Source: a virus
IMG/VR virus record: IMGVR_UViG_3300023181_000004
Span: 1 to 64,000 of that record
Reading direction: 5' to 3' (one strand)
Length of the DNA: 64,000 nucleotides
The notes under the pieces are model-generated. The model was not told where the DNA came from. It saw only the letters and a program-made list of their open reading frames with translations, and did no database searches. Of the stretch, positions 1 through 8,728 are shown in pieces. A program made the position numbers and the translations under genes. Position 1 is the first letter of the stretch; each line of letters opens with the position of its first letter.

Positions 1-65
1 CGCTTGACTTGGCCCTTGCCGAAGACGAAGCGGAACGTAATCGGCCGTTTAGGAGCTTGTGCCAT
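1..65 (-). CDS. Partial minus-strand gene, N-terminus only
   Basis: Only the first 21 codons lie in the window (MAQAPKRPITFRFVFGKGQV...); the rest is beyond the left edge. The start is supported by a purine-rich ribosome binding site (GGTGAGGAC) just before the ATG on the minus strand, and the strand matches the head genes. The ATG (65-63) overlaps the ATG of the plus-strand gene at 64, sharing the palindrome CATG. The product cannot be named; by position it should be another head, neck or tail protein. Confidence 0.5.
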   Translation of the reverse strand, partial: MAQAPKRPITFRFVFGKGQVK

Positions 66-504
66 GTCCTCACCCATTCCAGCAGTATATAAATCAATCG
101 TGCGTGCAACGAGCGATTTGATCAAAAATCTCAATGCCGAGGGCGTATACGGTCAGATCGCCTACCACAACTGGGAAGAGCGCGGCCCGGAGAAAAACCT
201 CCCGAAGTACACGCTGATCGGTGTCGAGGGTTTCTCGTTCATCGAGAACGACGGGCTGTGGAATATTCGATATGGACTCGGTCTGTCGAGCTATAACGAC
301 GTCAACCTTCTGAACGAAATCGACCTGATCGCTCGCATTCACGAGCGGTTCGGCGAGCGCGAAAAGATCGACCTGTTGCAGCTGTCGGACGGCGCGCTGG
401 CCAGCGAACTGGTGGTAGGAGCCTTCCGAATGTACCCCATGTCGCAATCTGAATTGCGCAACTATCGCACGTTCGCCATCGAATTGTTGCGCACTGGCAC
501 TTAG
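64..504 (+). CDS. Unrecognised 146-aa protein facing the head operon
   Basis: The reading frame has the GC-rich third positions seen in neighbouring genes, while the opposite frame does not, so it looks truly coding. The start MSSPIPAVYK is preceded by AGGAGC. A longer in-frame reading from the window edge is possible but lacks a ribosome site. The protein is soluble with no signal peptide or clear motif. It is the only plus-strand gene in the minus-strand head module, and its stop overlaps the stop of the convergent gene by two bases. Function unknown. Confidence 0.65.
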   Translation: MSSPIPAVYKSIVRATSDLIKNLNAEGVYGQIAYHNWEERGPEKNLPKYTLIGVEGFSFIENDGLWNIRYGLGLSSYNDVNLLNEIDLIARIHERFGEREKIDLLQLSDGALASELVVGAFRMYPMSQSELRNYRTFAIELLRTGT

Positions 505-1208
505 GCGTAAGCGTCGCCGGTGATTGGGTCGGTCGACGGGGTGGCGAGAAGGAAGAGCGTACCCGAGGGGGTGGGATCGTAGGCCGGGTTGACCGCGACA
601 ATCGCGTCATTGATGATGGCCGAGAGGCTCTCGGCGATTGATCCCCAATCGATGGCCTGACGCTTATATGCGTTGGTGCCGCTGTCCTCCGATACAGCCA
701 CGCGGACGGCCATCGTTGGGATCAGGTTGAGCGCAGCCTGAGCCTCGATCGCGTCCCGAACGGAAAGCAGCACGGCATCGCCGCTCGCCGCCGCAAGCAG
801 CTCGGCGGTGACAAGGCCGCGGAAGGAGACGTAGGCACGGATCAGCGAAATGTCGCCGTCCGGCAAATCCTTTGGTTCGACACCGAGCTTCGCTCGAACG
901 CCTGCATTCGAGGCACCGTAAGGCGCGCGGGCCTCGACCGAATACCGTTCCTCACCATTCACGAGCGCACCGAGAACGGTGTAGCTCCACTCGAAATCGC
1001 GACTCCCGAACAGCGATCCATCGGCGAGCGTGTTGTGTTCAGAGGCGATCGGCAGATTAATCGAGACAGCATCAGAAGGCACTGCAACGATCCCGCTCGC
1101 GATCACGTCCCCCGCAGTGCCGAGCAGGCGCCACGAAATATCTCCATCCGGTTGACCGGTCGAGAACAGGACAGGGATCGACAGAGCGAGACCGCTGCGG
1201 ACAATCAT
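501..1208 (-). CDS. Hypothetical structural-region protein, 235 aa
   Basis: This is the last complete gene of the minus-strand head operon. Its ATG overlaps the stop of the upstream gene by one base (TAATG), implying translational coupling. The protein is rich in Ala, Val and Ser with alternating hydrophobics, as in beta-rich virion proteins; the first third reads like a beta sandwich (LSIPVLFSTGQPDGDISWRL). Position after the capsid gene suggests a head-completion, neck or minor head protein, but no family is recognised. Confidence 0.6.
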   Translation of the reverse strand: MIVRSGLALSIPVLFSTGQPDGDISWRLLGTAGDVIASGIVAVPSDAVSINLPIASEHNTLADGSLFGSRDFEWSYTVLGALVNGEERYSVEARAPYGASNAGVRAKLGVEPKDLPDGDISLIRAYVSFRGLVTAELLAAASGDAVLLSVRDAIEAQAALNLIPTMAVRVAVSEDSGTNAYKRQAIDWGSIAESLSAIINDAIVAVNPAYDPTPSGTLFLLATPSTDPITGDAYA

Positions 1209-1588
1209 TATGCCTTCTCCAGCCGTCCGCCTTCGGCCAGCTCGTCGTTGATGAACGATGTCACCGGCACGGTCGCGCCCGTGATATCGATGTGCTTCGC
1301 CGAGAACGGGTCCATGAGCGTGATATGCTCCTTGGTCTTGACCGTGACCATCTGCGTCTCGTCGGTCGCGCCGTTGCCCGGCAGCGGCTTGGAGTCGTCC
1401 TGCTTGGTCAGGTTCGGCGACTGATCGTTCAGAACGACCGGGTCGGCGGTGGCCGGCGCATCGAGCACGGGATCGGCGACCGTGGTGGTCTGGCCGAGCG
1501 TCTCAGGGTCTTGGGTCGGCACCGGGGTGAGGGGATCGACGCTGGGGGCGACAGGAGTGGCGCCAGCGCCGGGGGTGTTCTTGGCCAT
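1208..1588 (-). CDS. Small Pro/Thr-rich head-region protein, 126 aa
   Basis: The first 65 residues are low-complexity and rich in Pro, Thr, Asp and Ala. The C-terminal half looks folded and ends with a motif on physical position (HITLMDPFSAKHIDITGATVP). The ATG follows AGGAGAATTTCA on the minus strand. It lies just beyond the terminator after the capsid gene and is coupled to the next gene. It could be a small head-fibre or head-tail joining protein; this is a positional guess. Confidence 0.6.
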   Translation of the reverse strand: MAKNTPGAGATPVAPSVDPLTPVPTQDPETLGQTTTVADPVLDAPATADPVVLNDQSPNLTKQDDSKPLPGNGATDETQMVTVKTKEHITLMDPFSAKHIDITGATVPVTSFINDELAEGGRLEKA

Positions 1589-1664
1589 TGAAATTCTCCT
1601 ATGAGGTGGCGGGGTAGTACGCCGTAACGGACGGCAAGGGAAGCAGGTTCAGCACGGTGCAAAG

Positions 1665-1688
1665 AAAAGGCCCCTTGCGGGGCCTTTT
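1665..1688 (-). terminator. Rho-independent terminator after the capsid gene
   Basis: AAAAGGCCCC, loop TTGC, then GGGGCCTTTT forms a perfect 10-bp stem. On the minus strand it is followed by TTTTCTTT. It starts about 20 bp past the capsid stop and separates the capsid gene from the two smaller genes, which would lower their expression relative to capsid. Confidence 0.85.
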
Positions 1689-1708
1689 CCGTATCAGAGG
1701 ACGGCGCC

Positions 1709-2923
1709 TTAGGCGTCGAGGTTGAGGACCGAGCGCGTGTCGCCGAAGATCATCCGGTAGCCGCGGTTCGTGGTCTTCACGTAGCGCACGCGCTGGTTGG
1801 TGATCGCGCGGGTCGACTCTTCGATGTCCGAGCCGTTCTCGACCAGCTCTTCGACCGTCTCGGCCTTGATGAAGCCGATCAGCTTGGCCGCGGGGGCGGT
1901 CGAACTGAGAGCGAAGGTCATATTGAGCGGCAGGCGAGGGTTCTCGCGAGCCACCTGCACACCGGCGCTGGCGAGGATTTCCATCTGGCTGGGGCCTGCA
2001 TTCGCCGTGGGGGTGGCGAACATCCGGATCCATTCCAGATACATGTCCCAATTGCCGACAACCGTATCGATCGGCGTGCCCTTCTGCGCCTGGCTGACCA
2101 GCCACTTGAGGACGATCTCCCAGTTCAGGCGACCAGCGGCCGGCACCGGGCGGCCCGAGACCGGATAACCGAGCGCGAGGTCGGTCGCATTGACCGTCGG
2201 CGCGGCGCCCGAGACGCCGTCGCCGTTGAGCAGCAGCGCGGTGGCGATCGCGGTCTGGCCGATCTCGACCTCACGCTGCATGCGCGCGGCATACGGCGTG
2301 ATGATGTCGAGGCTGGCGCGCCGCTCGAACTCGTAGGTGAACTCGATGCCGCCGCCGAACTTGTAGAACTTGACGCCCTTGTCGGTCATGCGGAGCGAGC
2401 GAACCGGAATTTCCGAACCTTCGGAAATCACGCCGGTCTGCTGATAGTCGGACGCCTTGTCATCGACGACGGTCGAGATCATCTCGTTGCCGTTGATGGT
2501 GCGGGACTGCGAGACGATCGCGCCGACGTTCTCGATCTGGTCCTGGCGGTACTTCCACTGCAGGATGTTGTCGATCACGGGCGGGAACAGGGCGCGCGAG
2601 CCGGGGAACGTGTTGAACGTCTCGGCGGCGGCCTGCAGAAGGACACCCGAGGAGAAGTCGTCACGGACCGGCAGATCGAGATACGCGAGGGCGCACTCGT
2701 AGCCGTCCATCTTCGCACCGGCGAACTGACCCTTGTTGGGGTCGACCGCGAGGCGGAGATAGTCGTCGATCGAAAGCCGTGCTTCCTTCGCCAGACGGAT
2801 CAGGTTCTCACCCGCGCGCAGCGAGGTCGAGCCGTTCTTGTCCTCGGGCTTGAGACCCGCGAGCAGAACTTCGGCCGGCTGGCGAGCGGCGCGAATAGCG
2901 AGGAGGTTGGGTGCGGTTTCCAT
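1709..2923 (-). CDS. Major capsid protein
   Basis: A 404-aa protein with features of HK97-fold capsid subunits: an alpha-helical N-terminal arm, then PPVIDNILQWKYRQ, and a long beta/helix-rich body. It directly follows a decoration-type protein and a protease/scaffold gene, the normal order in a head operon. The chosen start METAPNLLAI has AAGGAACGCCTC upstream; a longer reading to 2995 would overlap the preceding gene and has poor composition. A terminator follows. Assignment rests on length, composition and gene order. Confidence 0.8.
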   Translation of the reverse strand: METAPNLLAIRAARQPAEVLLAGLKPEDKNGSTSLRAGENLIRLAKEARLSIDDYLRLAVDPNKGQFAGAKMDGYECALAYLDLPVRDDFSSGVLLQAAAETFNTFPGSRALFPPVIDNILQWKYRQDQIENVGAIVSQSRTINGNEMISTVVDDKASDYQQTGVISEGSEIPVRSLRMTDKGVKFYKFGGGIEFTYEFERRASLDIITPYAARMQREVEIGQTAIATALLLNGDGVSGAAPTVNATDLALGYPVSGRPVPAAGRLNWEIVLKWLVSQAQKGTPIDTVVGNWDMYLEWIRMFATPTANAGPSQMEILASAGVQVARENPRLPLNMTFALSSTAPAAKLIGFIKAETVEELVENGSDIEESTRAITNQRVRYVKTTNRGYRMIFGDTRSVLNLDA

Positions 2924-2933
2924 GAGGCGTTCC

Positions 2934-3350
2934 TTACAGCTTCTCGGCGACGACGTAGTCGGTGCCGACTTCGACGACGATGGGGTTGGCGACACCGGCC
3001 GCGGTGTCCTTCTTCACGAGACCGGCGCCAGCGCCGATCACGCGATCCCCGACGACGATACCGTGACCGGTTGCGGCGGGGAGCTTCTCCTTGAACTTGC
3101 GCGCGATCGAGGCGACCTTGCCCCCGCCGATCGAGTTGCGGTTCTCGGCGACATAGACGCGACCGAAGATCACATCGCCGTCGGCGGCCAGCTTTACCGT
3201 GGCCGCGGCGGACGTGTCGAGCGAAACGGCCTTGCCGGCGGTGGCGGCGACCGCCGTGTCGTCAGCGAAGGTGCCCGACAGGTGATAGGTGAAAGTGAAG
3301 ATACCGAAGGGGAAACCGTCGGAGACGACACCAGTGATGTTGTAAGCCAT
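2934..3350 (-). CDS. Capsid decoration or stabilising protein
   Basis: A 138-aa, Ala/Val/Gly-rich beta protein lying between the prohead protease and the major capsid protein, the usual place for a decoration protein. The sequence has short beta-strand repeats (TVKLAADGDVIFGRVYVAE, GHGIVVGDRVIGAG), resembling the DUF2190/beta-tulip class of head-stabilising proteins. It likely binds the outside of expanded capsids. Family membership is inferred, not shown by a specific motif. Confidence 0.65.
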   Translation of the reverse strand: MAYNITGVVSDGFPFGIFTFTYHLSGTFADDTAVAATAGKAVSLDTSAAATVKLAADGDVIFGRVYVAENRNSIGGGKVASIARKFKEKLPAATGHGIVVGDRVIGAGAGLVKKDTAAGVANPIVVEVGTDYVVAEKL

Positions 3351-3362
3351 GATATTCGCTCC

Positions 3363-3836
3363 TTACTTGCGGACGCCGAAGGCATGCTTCGGGTCATAGG
3401 ACAGTTCGACCTTCTGGTCTTCGCCGCCGGCACCCGCCGCGCGCCCGCCGACTGGCAGGATCGAGGTCAGGTTGGCCGTCAGTTCGCCGATCTTGGTCTT
3501 GAGTTCGGCGACCGTCTTGAGACGGGCGTCGCCTTCGAGCTTCTTCTCGCCCTTGGCGACCATGAGATGATCGAGCTGCTCATGGAGGAACGTCACGGCC
3601 TCATCGCGCTCGGTGGCGACGGTCGCCTCGGGGCGCGCGGCCAGCGTATCACGTTCGGCAGTCAGGGTGGCAAGCGCGGTGTCGCGCTCGGCAATCGTCG
3701 CGCGCGCAGCGGTCAGCTCGACCGTTCGGGCGTCGCGATCGCGCTCGGCCGCCGACAGGTTCGCCGTCAACGTGCCCTTGTCCGCGGACAGGGTCGTGAG
3801 CTGGGCGGTCAGCGCGGTGATTGCAGTGTCGCTCAT
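3363..3836 (-). CDS. Nested in-frame scaffold protein, 157 aa
   Basis: Within the protease gene the minus strand reads AAAAAGGAAGATACG then ATG (3836-3834), in frame, giving MSDTAITALTAQL followed by a coiled coil rich in Ala, Glu, Arg and Thr. The ribosome site is better than that of many separate genes here. By analogy with lambda C/Nu3, this would make a free scaffold in excess over the protease. The internal start is seen; its use is inferred. Confidence 0.65.
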   Translation of the reverse strand: MSDTAITALTAQLTTLSADKGTLTANLSAAERDRDARTVELTAARATIAERDTALATLTAERDTLAARPEATVATERDEAVTFLHEQLDHLMVAKGEKKLEGDARLKTVAELKTKIGELTANLTSILPVGGRAAGAGGEDQKVELSYDPKHAFGVRK

Positions 3837-4538
3837 CGTATCTTCCTTTTTCCCGAGGGACGCCTGCACAACCAGTTCGTCCGTCTCAAAACCATTTGCA
3901 GCCAGGAGCTTGATCCCCTCGGGCGCCAACTTCGACTGGGACTTACCAACAATTTTAGGTTTGTCAGCTGCACCACGGGCAACCAGTGAAGTTTCTACGA
4001 ATTGCGACAGGCCAACCATCTCGCCATGCACGCCGCCGATACCGATCTGGTGGCCGTTGGCGCACATACGGGCATAGAGATGCTCGCGGTCGATGCCCGG
4101 TGCGAAATAATCCCAGCCACATTCCGAGCAGTTGAACTCGCGCGACATGAAGGCGACCGAGACCTCATCCAGCACGCCCGCATTCAGCTTGGCGATGAGG
4201 GTGACCTCGGTCTGGTCGAGGTAGAACAGGCCGCGCATCGTGAGCGAGGCATCCTCGAAATCGAGCGCGGCGTGGAACAAACGACCCTTCGGCGCACCCA
4301 TCATCTCGTGATCGGCGATCAGCGGCAGATGATTGCCCCCGTTGATGGCATCGACCATCTCTTTGAGAGTGATCGGCTGCACGACCGCGTTTTCGAACAG
4401 CGCGCCGCGCTTGCCGGGCAACGGCTTGGTGTTGAGCATGATCGTCTCGAACACCGCAAAGCCGGACGGATCGACGTCTTGGCCGACCGCTGCTTTGATC
4501 ATCGCCTCAAGGGCAGGGGTCATATCGAGCTGCTTCAT
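3363..4538 (-). CDS. Prohead protease with C-terminal scaffold domain
   Basis: Residues 1-170 form a phage prohead protease: His77 in the ADHEMMG segment and Ser127 in EVSVAF are the expected catalytic pair. Immediately after the serine comes a Cys cluster (CSEC at 137-140, Cys159, His163) that could bind zinc, which is unusual. Residues 235-391 are a long Ala/Thr/Glu/Arg coiled coil typical of a scaffold. A strong internal start at 3836 would produce the scaffold alone. The 391-aa length fits a protease-scaffold fusion. It lies between portal and decoration genes. Confidence 0.8.
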   Translation of the reverse strand: MKQLDMTPALEAMIKAAVGQDVDPSGFAVFETIMLNTKPLPGKRGALFENAVVQPITLKEMVDAINGGNHLPLIADHEMMGAPKGRLFHAALDFEDASLTMRGLFYLDQTEVTLIAKLNAGVLDEVSVAFMSREFNCSECGWDYFAPGIDREHLYARMCANGHQIGIGGVHGEMVGLSQFVETSLVARGAADKPKIVGKSQSKLAPEGIKLLAANGFETDELVVQASLGKKEDTMSDTAITALTAQLTTLSADKGTLTANLSAAERDRDARTVELTAARATIAERDTALATLTAERDTLAARPEATVATERDEAVTFLHEQLDHLMVAKGEKKLEGDARLKTVAELKTKIGELTANLTSILPVGGRAAGAGGEDQKVELSYDPKHAFGVRK

Positions 4539-4610
4539 GTATCTGCCCTATGTCGTCGGAGCCAAGCTGTTCAAGCGGTTCGTGGACAACCACTTATTTT
4601 TCTACAGTTG

Positions 4611-4634
4611 GATTTCTAGAAACTACTAGGTAAT
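4611..4634 (-). promoter_or_regulatory. Conserved intergenic motif, copy 1
   Basis: The minus strand reads ATTACCTAGTAGTTT, then CTA, then GAAATC, a close match to the consensus seen at ten other sites. It is oriented towards the protease-scaffold gene, 73 bp before its start, in the 116-bp gap after the portal gene. Nothing else recognisable is in this gap. Confidence 0.6.
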
Positions 4635-4654
4635 TTTAAGAGAAGTGGGTTCTG

Positions 4655-6181
4655 CTAGAGAGCGAATTCCAGCATGCCGCCGTCTTCCAATTGAAAGGAC
4701 AGCTTGGTCTTGGCTCCGCCGCTCTTCACAGCATTGTTCCGACCGACCCCGTTGCCGCCCTCGCCCGACAACGCGCGGCCAAGCGAGTCCGTGTTCGCGG
4801 AAGCGTCACCGGCGTCAATGGCCGGTGTCGGATCGGCGAACTTCGTGCCGGACAGCACCGGCGCGCCGGGCAGCGGCGGCCGGCCGTACATCGCCATGCT
4901 GTATTCGATGTCGGTGATCAGGCCGTCACTCAAATCTTGGCGCAGGCGACTGGCCTTCATGGTCCACTGCGGCTCCAGCTCCATGACCGGGCGCAGTTCG
5001 ACCGGTGGGAAATTGACCTCGATACGACCCGCGAAACCCGCGAGACGCGCGGCGAGCGTGAACGACTTGGTGAAGATCGCCGCGACGGCGCGGTTGAGCG
5101 CGTCCGCGCTGAGCGCGAACAGGCGCGCCTCGGTTGATGCGACCTGTCCGTTGGTGCCCTTGCCGACGACGGCGGGCATGACCTTGAGAGCGGCCATGTT
5201 CTGCGCTTGCAGGACATCGATCACGCCTTGGATTTGGATGCCGGCCGACGGGTTCTTATCATTGATAATTTTTGCCTCGATGGCGTTCGAGTGAACGAAG
5301 GCATCGCCCGAGCCGAGGTTGCTGATTGTGGTGCGAATCGCGTTCAGCTCGGCCTGCACATACGAACGGATCTTTTCCGGCTGGTTACGAAAAGCCGGCG
5401 GCGCCGACTTCGTCAGCACGTCTTCGAGCACCTGTACATCCACACGCGGGTAGCCGACGATCTTCATGATCCGGTACAGCTCGTTGATGACGAGCGTGCG
5501 CGACGCGATCGTGTTGATCGCCGAGACAAACGGCGAGAAGGTGTATTTGCCGAGCGGCGACTGGTGGAAATTCGACGTGAAGAAGGTCGGGATATTGAGA
5601 TCGATCTTCTCGTTCGAGCCAGTCGGCGTCTGGACCGGCTTGTAGACACCCGGCGCCGTCTGGTCCCACGTCAGCGTGGCTGGATCGACCAGCCGCAGCT
5701 CGCTCGGGACATAGGTCTTGTCGAGGACCAGTTCGGCCGCCGTGCCGCCGCGCAGCAACATCATGTAGCGGTGGTCGGAGCACAGGGCATCAACCGTTGG
5801 CTTGTCGCTGTAGCCGAGCGTGTAATCGTTGGTCGTGGTGAGAACCGCCAGCAGCTGCTGACCCATCGCGATCCCATCGGTGCTGATCTCGTCGTTCTCG
5901 TCGTAGGCGGTGACCAGCGGGTCGACCGAGCCGGCGACGGACAGGAACGCGTTGATGGCCGCCGAGACGTCGGGGTCCATATTCGCGAGCGTCGCCATCA
6001 GCTCGCGACTGTCGTTCGCCGCGCGGGTGGTGTAGACGTCGGTCAGATGGTCGCGGTACGTCGGAGCAGTCATCGTCGGCTGCGACTTCACGAAGCCCGG
6101 AGTGGCGCCCTTGCCCCCCTTCACGCCCTTGCCCTTGGGCAGGAGGATGGCACCGAGGCCATTCATGATGCTGTCAGCCAT
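4655..6181 (-). CDS. Portal protein
   Basis: A 508-aa protein directly downstream of the large terminase (the terminase stop abuts its ATG), the standard place for the portal. It has an N-terminal Gly/Lys-rich tail, an alpha/beta body and a long helical C-terminal half (residues about 290-420, LNAIRTTISNLGSGD... MELEPQWTMKASRLRQDLSDGL) as in portal proteins with a DUF935- or SPP1-like organisation. The last 60 residues are Gly/Ser-rich and probably flexible. It would form the dodecameric DNA channel at one capsid vertex. Confidence 0.75.
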   Translation of the reverse strand: MADSIMNGLGAILLPKGKGVKGGKGATPGFVKSQPTMTAPTYRDHLTDVYTTRAANDSRELMATLANMDPDVSAAINAFLSVAGSVDPLVTAYDENDEISTDGIAMGQQLLAVLTTTNDYTLGYSDKPTVDALCSDHRYMMLLRGGTAAELVLDKTYVPSELRLVDPATLTWDQTAPGVYKPVQTPTGSNEKIDLNIPTFFTSNFHQSPLGKYTFSPFVSAINTIASRTLVINELYRIMKIVGYPRVDVQVLEDVLTKSAPPAFRNQPEKIRSYVQAELNAIRTTISNLGSGDAFVHSNAIEAKIINDKNPSAGIQIQGVIDVLQAQNMAALKVMPAVVGKGTNGQVASTEARLFALSADALNRAVAAIFTKSFTLAARLAGFAGRIEVNFPPVELRPVMELEPQWTMKASRLRQDLSDGLITDIEYSMAMYGRPPLPGAPVLSGTKFADPTPAIDAGDASANTDSLGRALSGEGGNGVGRNNAVKSGGAKTKLSFQLEDGGMLEFAL

Positions 6182-7939
6182 TTATCCGAGCCTCGAAATG
6201 CGGGAGAGACCGGTGGTCTTGCCGGTTCCGTTGAAGTTGAGCATTCCTTGCGTACCGCCAAAAGAGGCTCCAAGGAAAGAGGAAGTAGTGGCCACCGTCG
6301 AAATCTGTGTAGCAAACATGTGCTCGCCGATGCGCCGCGCCAGCAGGTTGAACGCGATCGAGTGCATGAAGTGGTCGTTGCCGTCCGTCTTCTTCCATTC
6401 GCCCAGCACGTTGTCACTGTCGGACGGCTTGTCGTCGCGGACCATGCTCATCAGGTGCTTGGTGACGGTCGCCGCCTGACCCTGATAGCCCGAGATGGTC
6501 ATGATCCGATGGCTGATAAGAGACTGGACACGGTCAAGCGCCAGCGTATTGTTGGCCGAGTAATGGTTCAGGATTTTGGTGTCGCTCTCCATCACCGGCG
6601 CCAGCGCCTGCAAACCGCGGTACTGAACCGGGATGATCAGACCCGAGGTGCTATCCCGCATCGCATCGGCTTCGGTGGTATAGGGGAAGCGATCGATCGC
6701 GCCTTGGACGATGTTATAGATTTTGCAGAGTTCCTCGACGCGGCGCTGCAGCGACGACGCCGGCACCGTGTCGAAATAGACGAAATGCGGCTTGCCGTCG
6801 TCATCGTCATAGCTGATCGTGATATAGCAGGTCAGGCCGACGTCGATGCCCATGAAGCAGGGCGTGTCAGCGCTGATGTTCGGGATCGACGCCGTGCCTT
6901 TGGCCATGCAGGCCTTGATATCGGCTTCCTGCAGCCGCGCGTCGGCGGCGGTATACTCTTCGCCGAGCACGGTGTTATAGAAGCCACGCGTGAACGATTT
7001 GTCCTGATACTGGGCCAGCTGCCCGAAGATGTAGGACGGCTTGATGCGCGGCGTCGAGAATGGCCGGACCTGATAGCCGCGGAAGTTGAGCACCGAGGGA
7101 CGCAGCGCGACCCACTCGCGCAGGTCGTCGTTGCCCAGCTCCAGCCGGTGCTCGCAGTCAGGGCACTTGACGTAGCAATCCTCCAGATCGAGCATCGCGA
7201 TCTGCTGCGCCGTCAGGTCCGTGAAGTTCTCGATATCGAACGGGAGCTTCTTGAGGTGGATGAAGGCTGGCTTGAACAGCGGGATGTGCCAGCGGTTGCA
7301 GCCGGGGCACTTGGCGAAATACTCGCGCTGGTCGGTGAGCTGGTAGTTCTTGTCGATGCCGAAGCCGGCGAACGTCGGCGTCGAGAATGACTGCGTGATC
7401 TGCATGTCCGATCCCTGGAGGCGGGACTGGTACAGCGCGATGATCTCCTGTGGCGACAGGTCCAACTCGTCGTGGAACAGGAAGTCGGCGGACAGGGACG
7501 TCGCGTCGCCCTCGGTGCAGGCGGTGATGTAGCCGAAGCTGTCGCGGATCTGGACCTGATCCTTCGAGCGGGTCGGCTTCATGGCCGACGGCGGATTGAA
7601 GACCGCGTCTGCTTCGAGGATGGGCTTGATGCGCCCGTTATAGGTCTTGGTGAACATCTTCTCGTTGGGCATGGAGAAGATGCCGGCGATCGCCGTCGAG
7701 CGCGTCAGGATTGCGAGGAACTTTCGGATCTGAACCTCGGTAAGGCCGATCTGCGAGCACTTCTTCACCGACAGATTACGGTGCATGTCGTTGGCGATCT
7801 CGTACTGGAAGCCGTAGCCGTCGTAGGAGAAGGGCCGCTTCTTGATCGTGGTGTTCGCTGTGATCCAATCGCCCATCGACTGGGACGCGTTGACGTCGCC
7901 GAAGCGCATCTTCACGGCTTGATAGAGTTCGTCGAACAT
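6182..7939 (-). CDS. Terminase large subunit (GpA-like)
   Basis: A 585-aa packaging ATPase/nuclease. The ATPase part has a degenerate Walker A (KCSQIGLTE, 60-68), as in lambda GpA-type terminases, and a Walker B FLFHDELD (153-160). A zinc-ribbon follows (CPGC 211-214, CPDC 259-262), typical of the GpA group. The nuclease domain begins with MGIDVG (363-368). It is first in the minus-strand head operon and diverges from the replication genes at 8 kb. It would cut concatemers and pump DNA through the portal. Confidence 0.9.
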   Translation of the reverse strand: MFDELYQAVKMRFGDVNASQSMGDWITANTTIKKRPFSYDGYGFQYEIANDMHRNLSVKKCSQIGLTEVQIRKFLAILTRSTAIAGIFSMPNEKMFTKTYNGRIKPILEADAVFNPPSAMKPTRSKDQVQIRDSFGYITACTEGDATSLSADFLFHDELDLSPQEIIALYQSRLQGSDMQITQSFSTPTFAGFGIDKNYQLTDQREYFAKCPGCNRWHIPLFKPAFIHLKKLPFDIENFTDLTAQQIAMLDLEDCYVKCPDCEHRLELGNDDLREWVALRPSVLNFRGYQVRPFSTPRIKPSYIFGQLAQYQDKSFTRGFYNTVLGEEYTAADARLQEADIKACMAKGTASIPNISADTPCFMGIDVGLTCYITISYDDDDGKPHFVYFDTVPASSLQRRVEELCKIYNIVQGAIDRFPYTTEADAMRDSTSGLIIPVQYRGLQALAPVMESDTKILNHYSANNTLALDRVQSLISHRIMTISGYQGQAATVTKHLMSMVRDDKPSDSDNVLGEWKKTDGNDHFMHSIAFNLLARRIGEHMFATQISTVATTSSFLGASFGGTQGMLNFNGTGKTTGLSRISRLG

Positions 7940-7993
7940 GCCTCGCCTGTGGCTGATGTCCCGGTGAAGATCAAATGGTTGTACGGCAACCGC

Positions 7994-8017
7994 TCTACCC
8001 TGTAGTTTGGCGAAATC
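7994..8017 (+). promoter_or_regulatory. Conserved intergenic motif, copy 2
   Basis: TACCCTGTAGTTT, then GGC, then GAAATC lies in the 115-bp gap between the divergent terminase gene and the gene at 8055, oriented towards the latter and 38 bp before its start. It matches the consensus at most positions, including the trailing GAAATC. Confidence 0.6.
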
Positions 8018-8054
8018 GGCTTGCGCGTGCGACCGACAAGACTAGGACAGACCC

Positions 8055-8552
8055 ATGAGCAATTTCCCTCCCCTCCGCATGGCCGTCTTGACCGGCCTGA
8101 TCGGGCTGAAAAATCAGCTCGACACCCTCGCGCTCCCCGAGTGCCCCTACGATGAGGAGACCAAGAACGCCTTGCTGGAGCTTCTTGCGCCCAAGGTGGT
8201 CGAAAAGATCATCGAGAAAGAGGTGCTGACGGAGGCAAAAGCCGGCCGCGGCCGGCCGTCGAAAGACATTCGCCTCTCCGACGAGGACCAGCAGATGGTG
8301 CTCGACGAGATCAAGCAGACGATCAAGGATCTGAACGACGTCGGCAGCGGCACGGGCCTGCAGGTCAACGAGAAGATCCAGATCGCCAAGACCAAGGGTG
8401 ATCAGCTGGAGCGCCTGCTGAAAATGCTGGAGCGCCACACCACGGTACAGCGCGTCGGCGAATTTCAGGAAACCGTGATCCGCATCCTCGATGACCTAGT
8501 ATCGGAGAAGGACAAGGAAATCTTCATGAAGCGATTGGAGCCATTTCGATGA
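8055..8552 (+). CDS. Possible terminase small subunit, 165 aa
   Basis: A helical, highly charged protein. Residues 63-75 (AKAGRGRPSKDIR) look like an AT-hook or flexible DNA-binding linker, followed by long helices (LSDEDQQMVLDEIKQTIKDL and KIQIAKTKGDQLERLLKMLER), a pattern seen in small terminases. It is adjacent to but divergent from the large terminase, which is an unusual arrangement. It could instead be another DNA-binding phage protein. The stop overlaps the next start (ATGA). Confidence 0.45.
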   Translation: MSNFPPLRMAVLTGLIGLKNQLDTLALPECPYDEETKNALLELLAPKVVEKIIEKEVLTEAKAGRGRPSKDIRLSDEDQQMVLDEIKQTIKDLNDVGSGTGLQVNEKIQIAKTKGDQLERLLKMLERHTTVQRVGEFQETVIRILDDLVSEKDKEIFMKRLEPFR

Positions 8553-8725
8553 CCGCTATCTCGCCGCCGATGATTATCACAGGCATATTGTTGAATATCA
8601 ACGCTTTTGCGCTTGAGCATCATCCGATCTTGATGTTTTGTGACCTCGCAGTGGCCACCTACATCTTGTGGAATTCGATCTCACACATTGATCCGCCTTC
8701 TGGTCCCACTCCTGTTCGAGTATAA
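8549..8725 (+). CDS. Small hydrophobic protein, 58 aa
   Basis: MTAISPPMIITGILLNINAF... starts in an ATGA overlap with the upstream stop and ends 3 bp before the primase gene. Two hydrophobic stretches (residues 7-22 and 27-45) suggest a membrane-associated peptide. No family recognised. Confidence 0.5.
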   Translation: MTAISPPMIITGILLNINAFALEHHPILMFCDLAVATYILWNSISHIDPPSGPTPVRV

Positions 8726-8728
8726 TTT

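Noticed and set aside
94-447. Minus-strand open frame opposite the gene at 64-504
   Set aside because: The plus frame has the codon-position GC pattern of real genes here; the minus frame does not.
5207-7390. A long (727-codon) plus-strand open frame opposite the portal and terminase genes
   Set aside because: It is the GC-rich antisense frame of two clear genes; its protein is Arg/Asp/His-rich without motifs.
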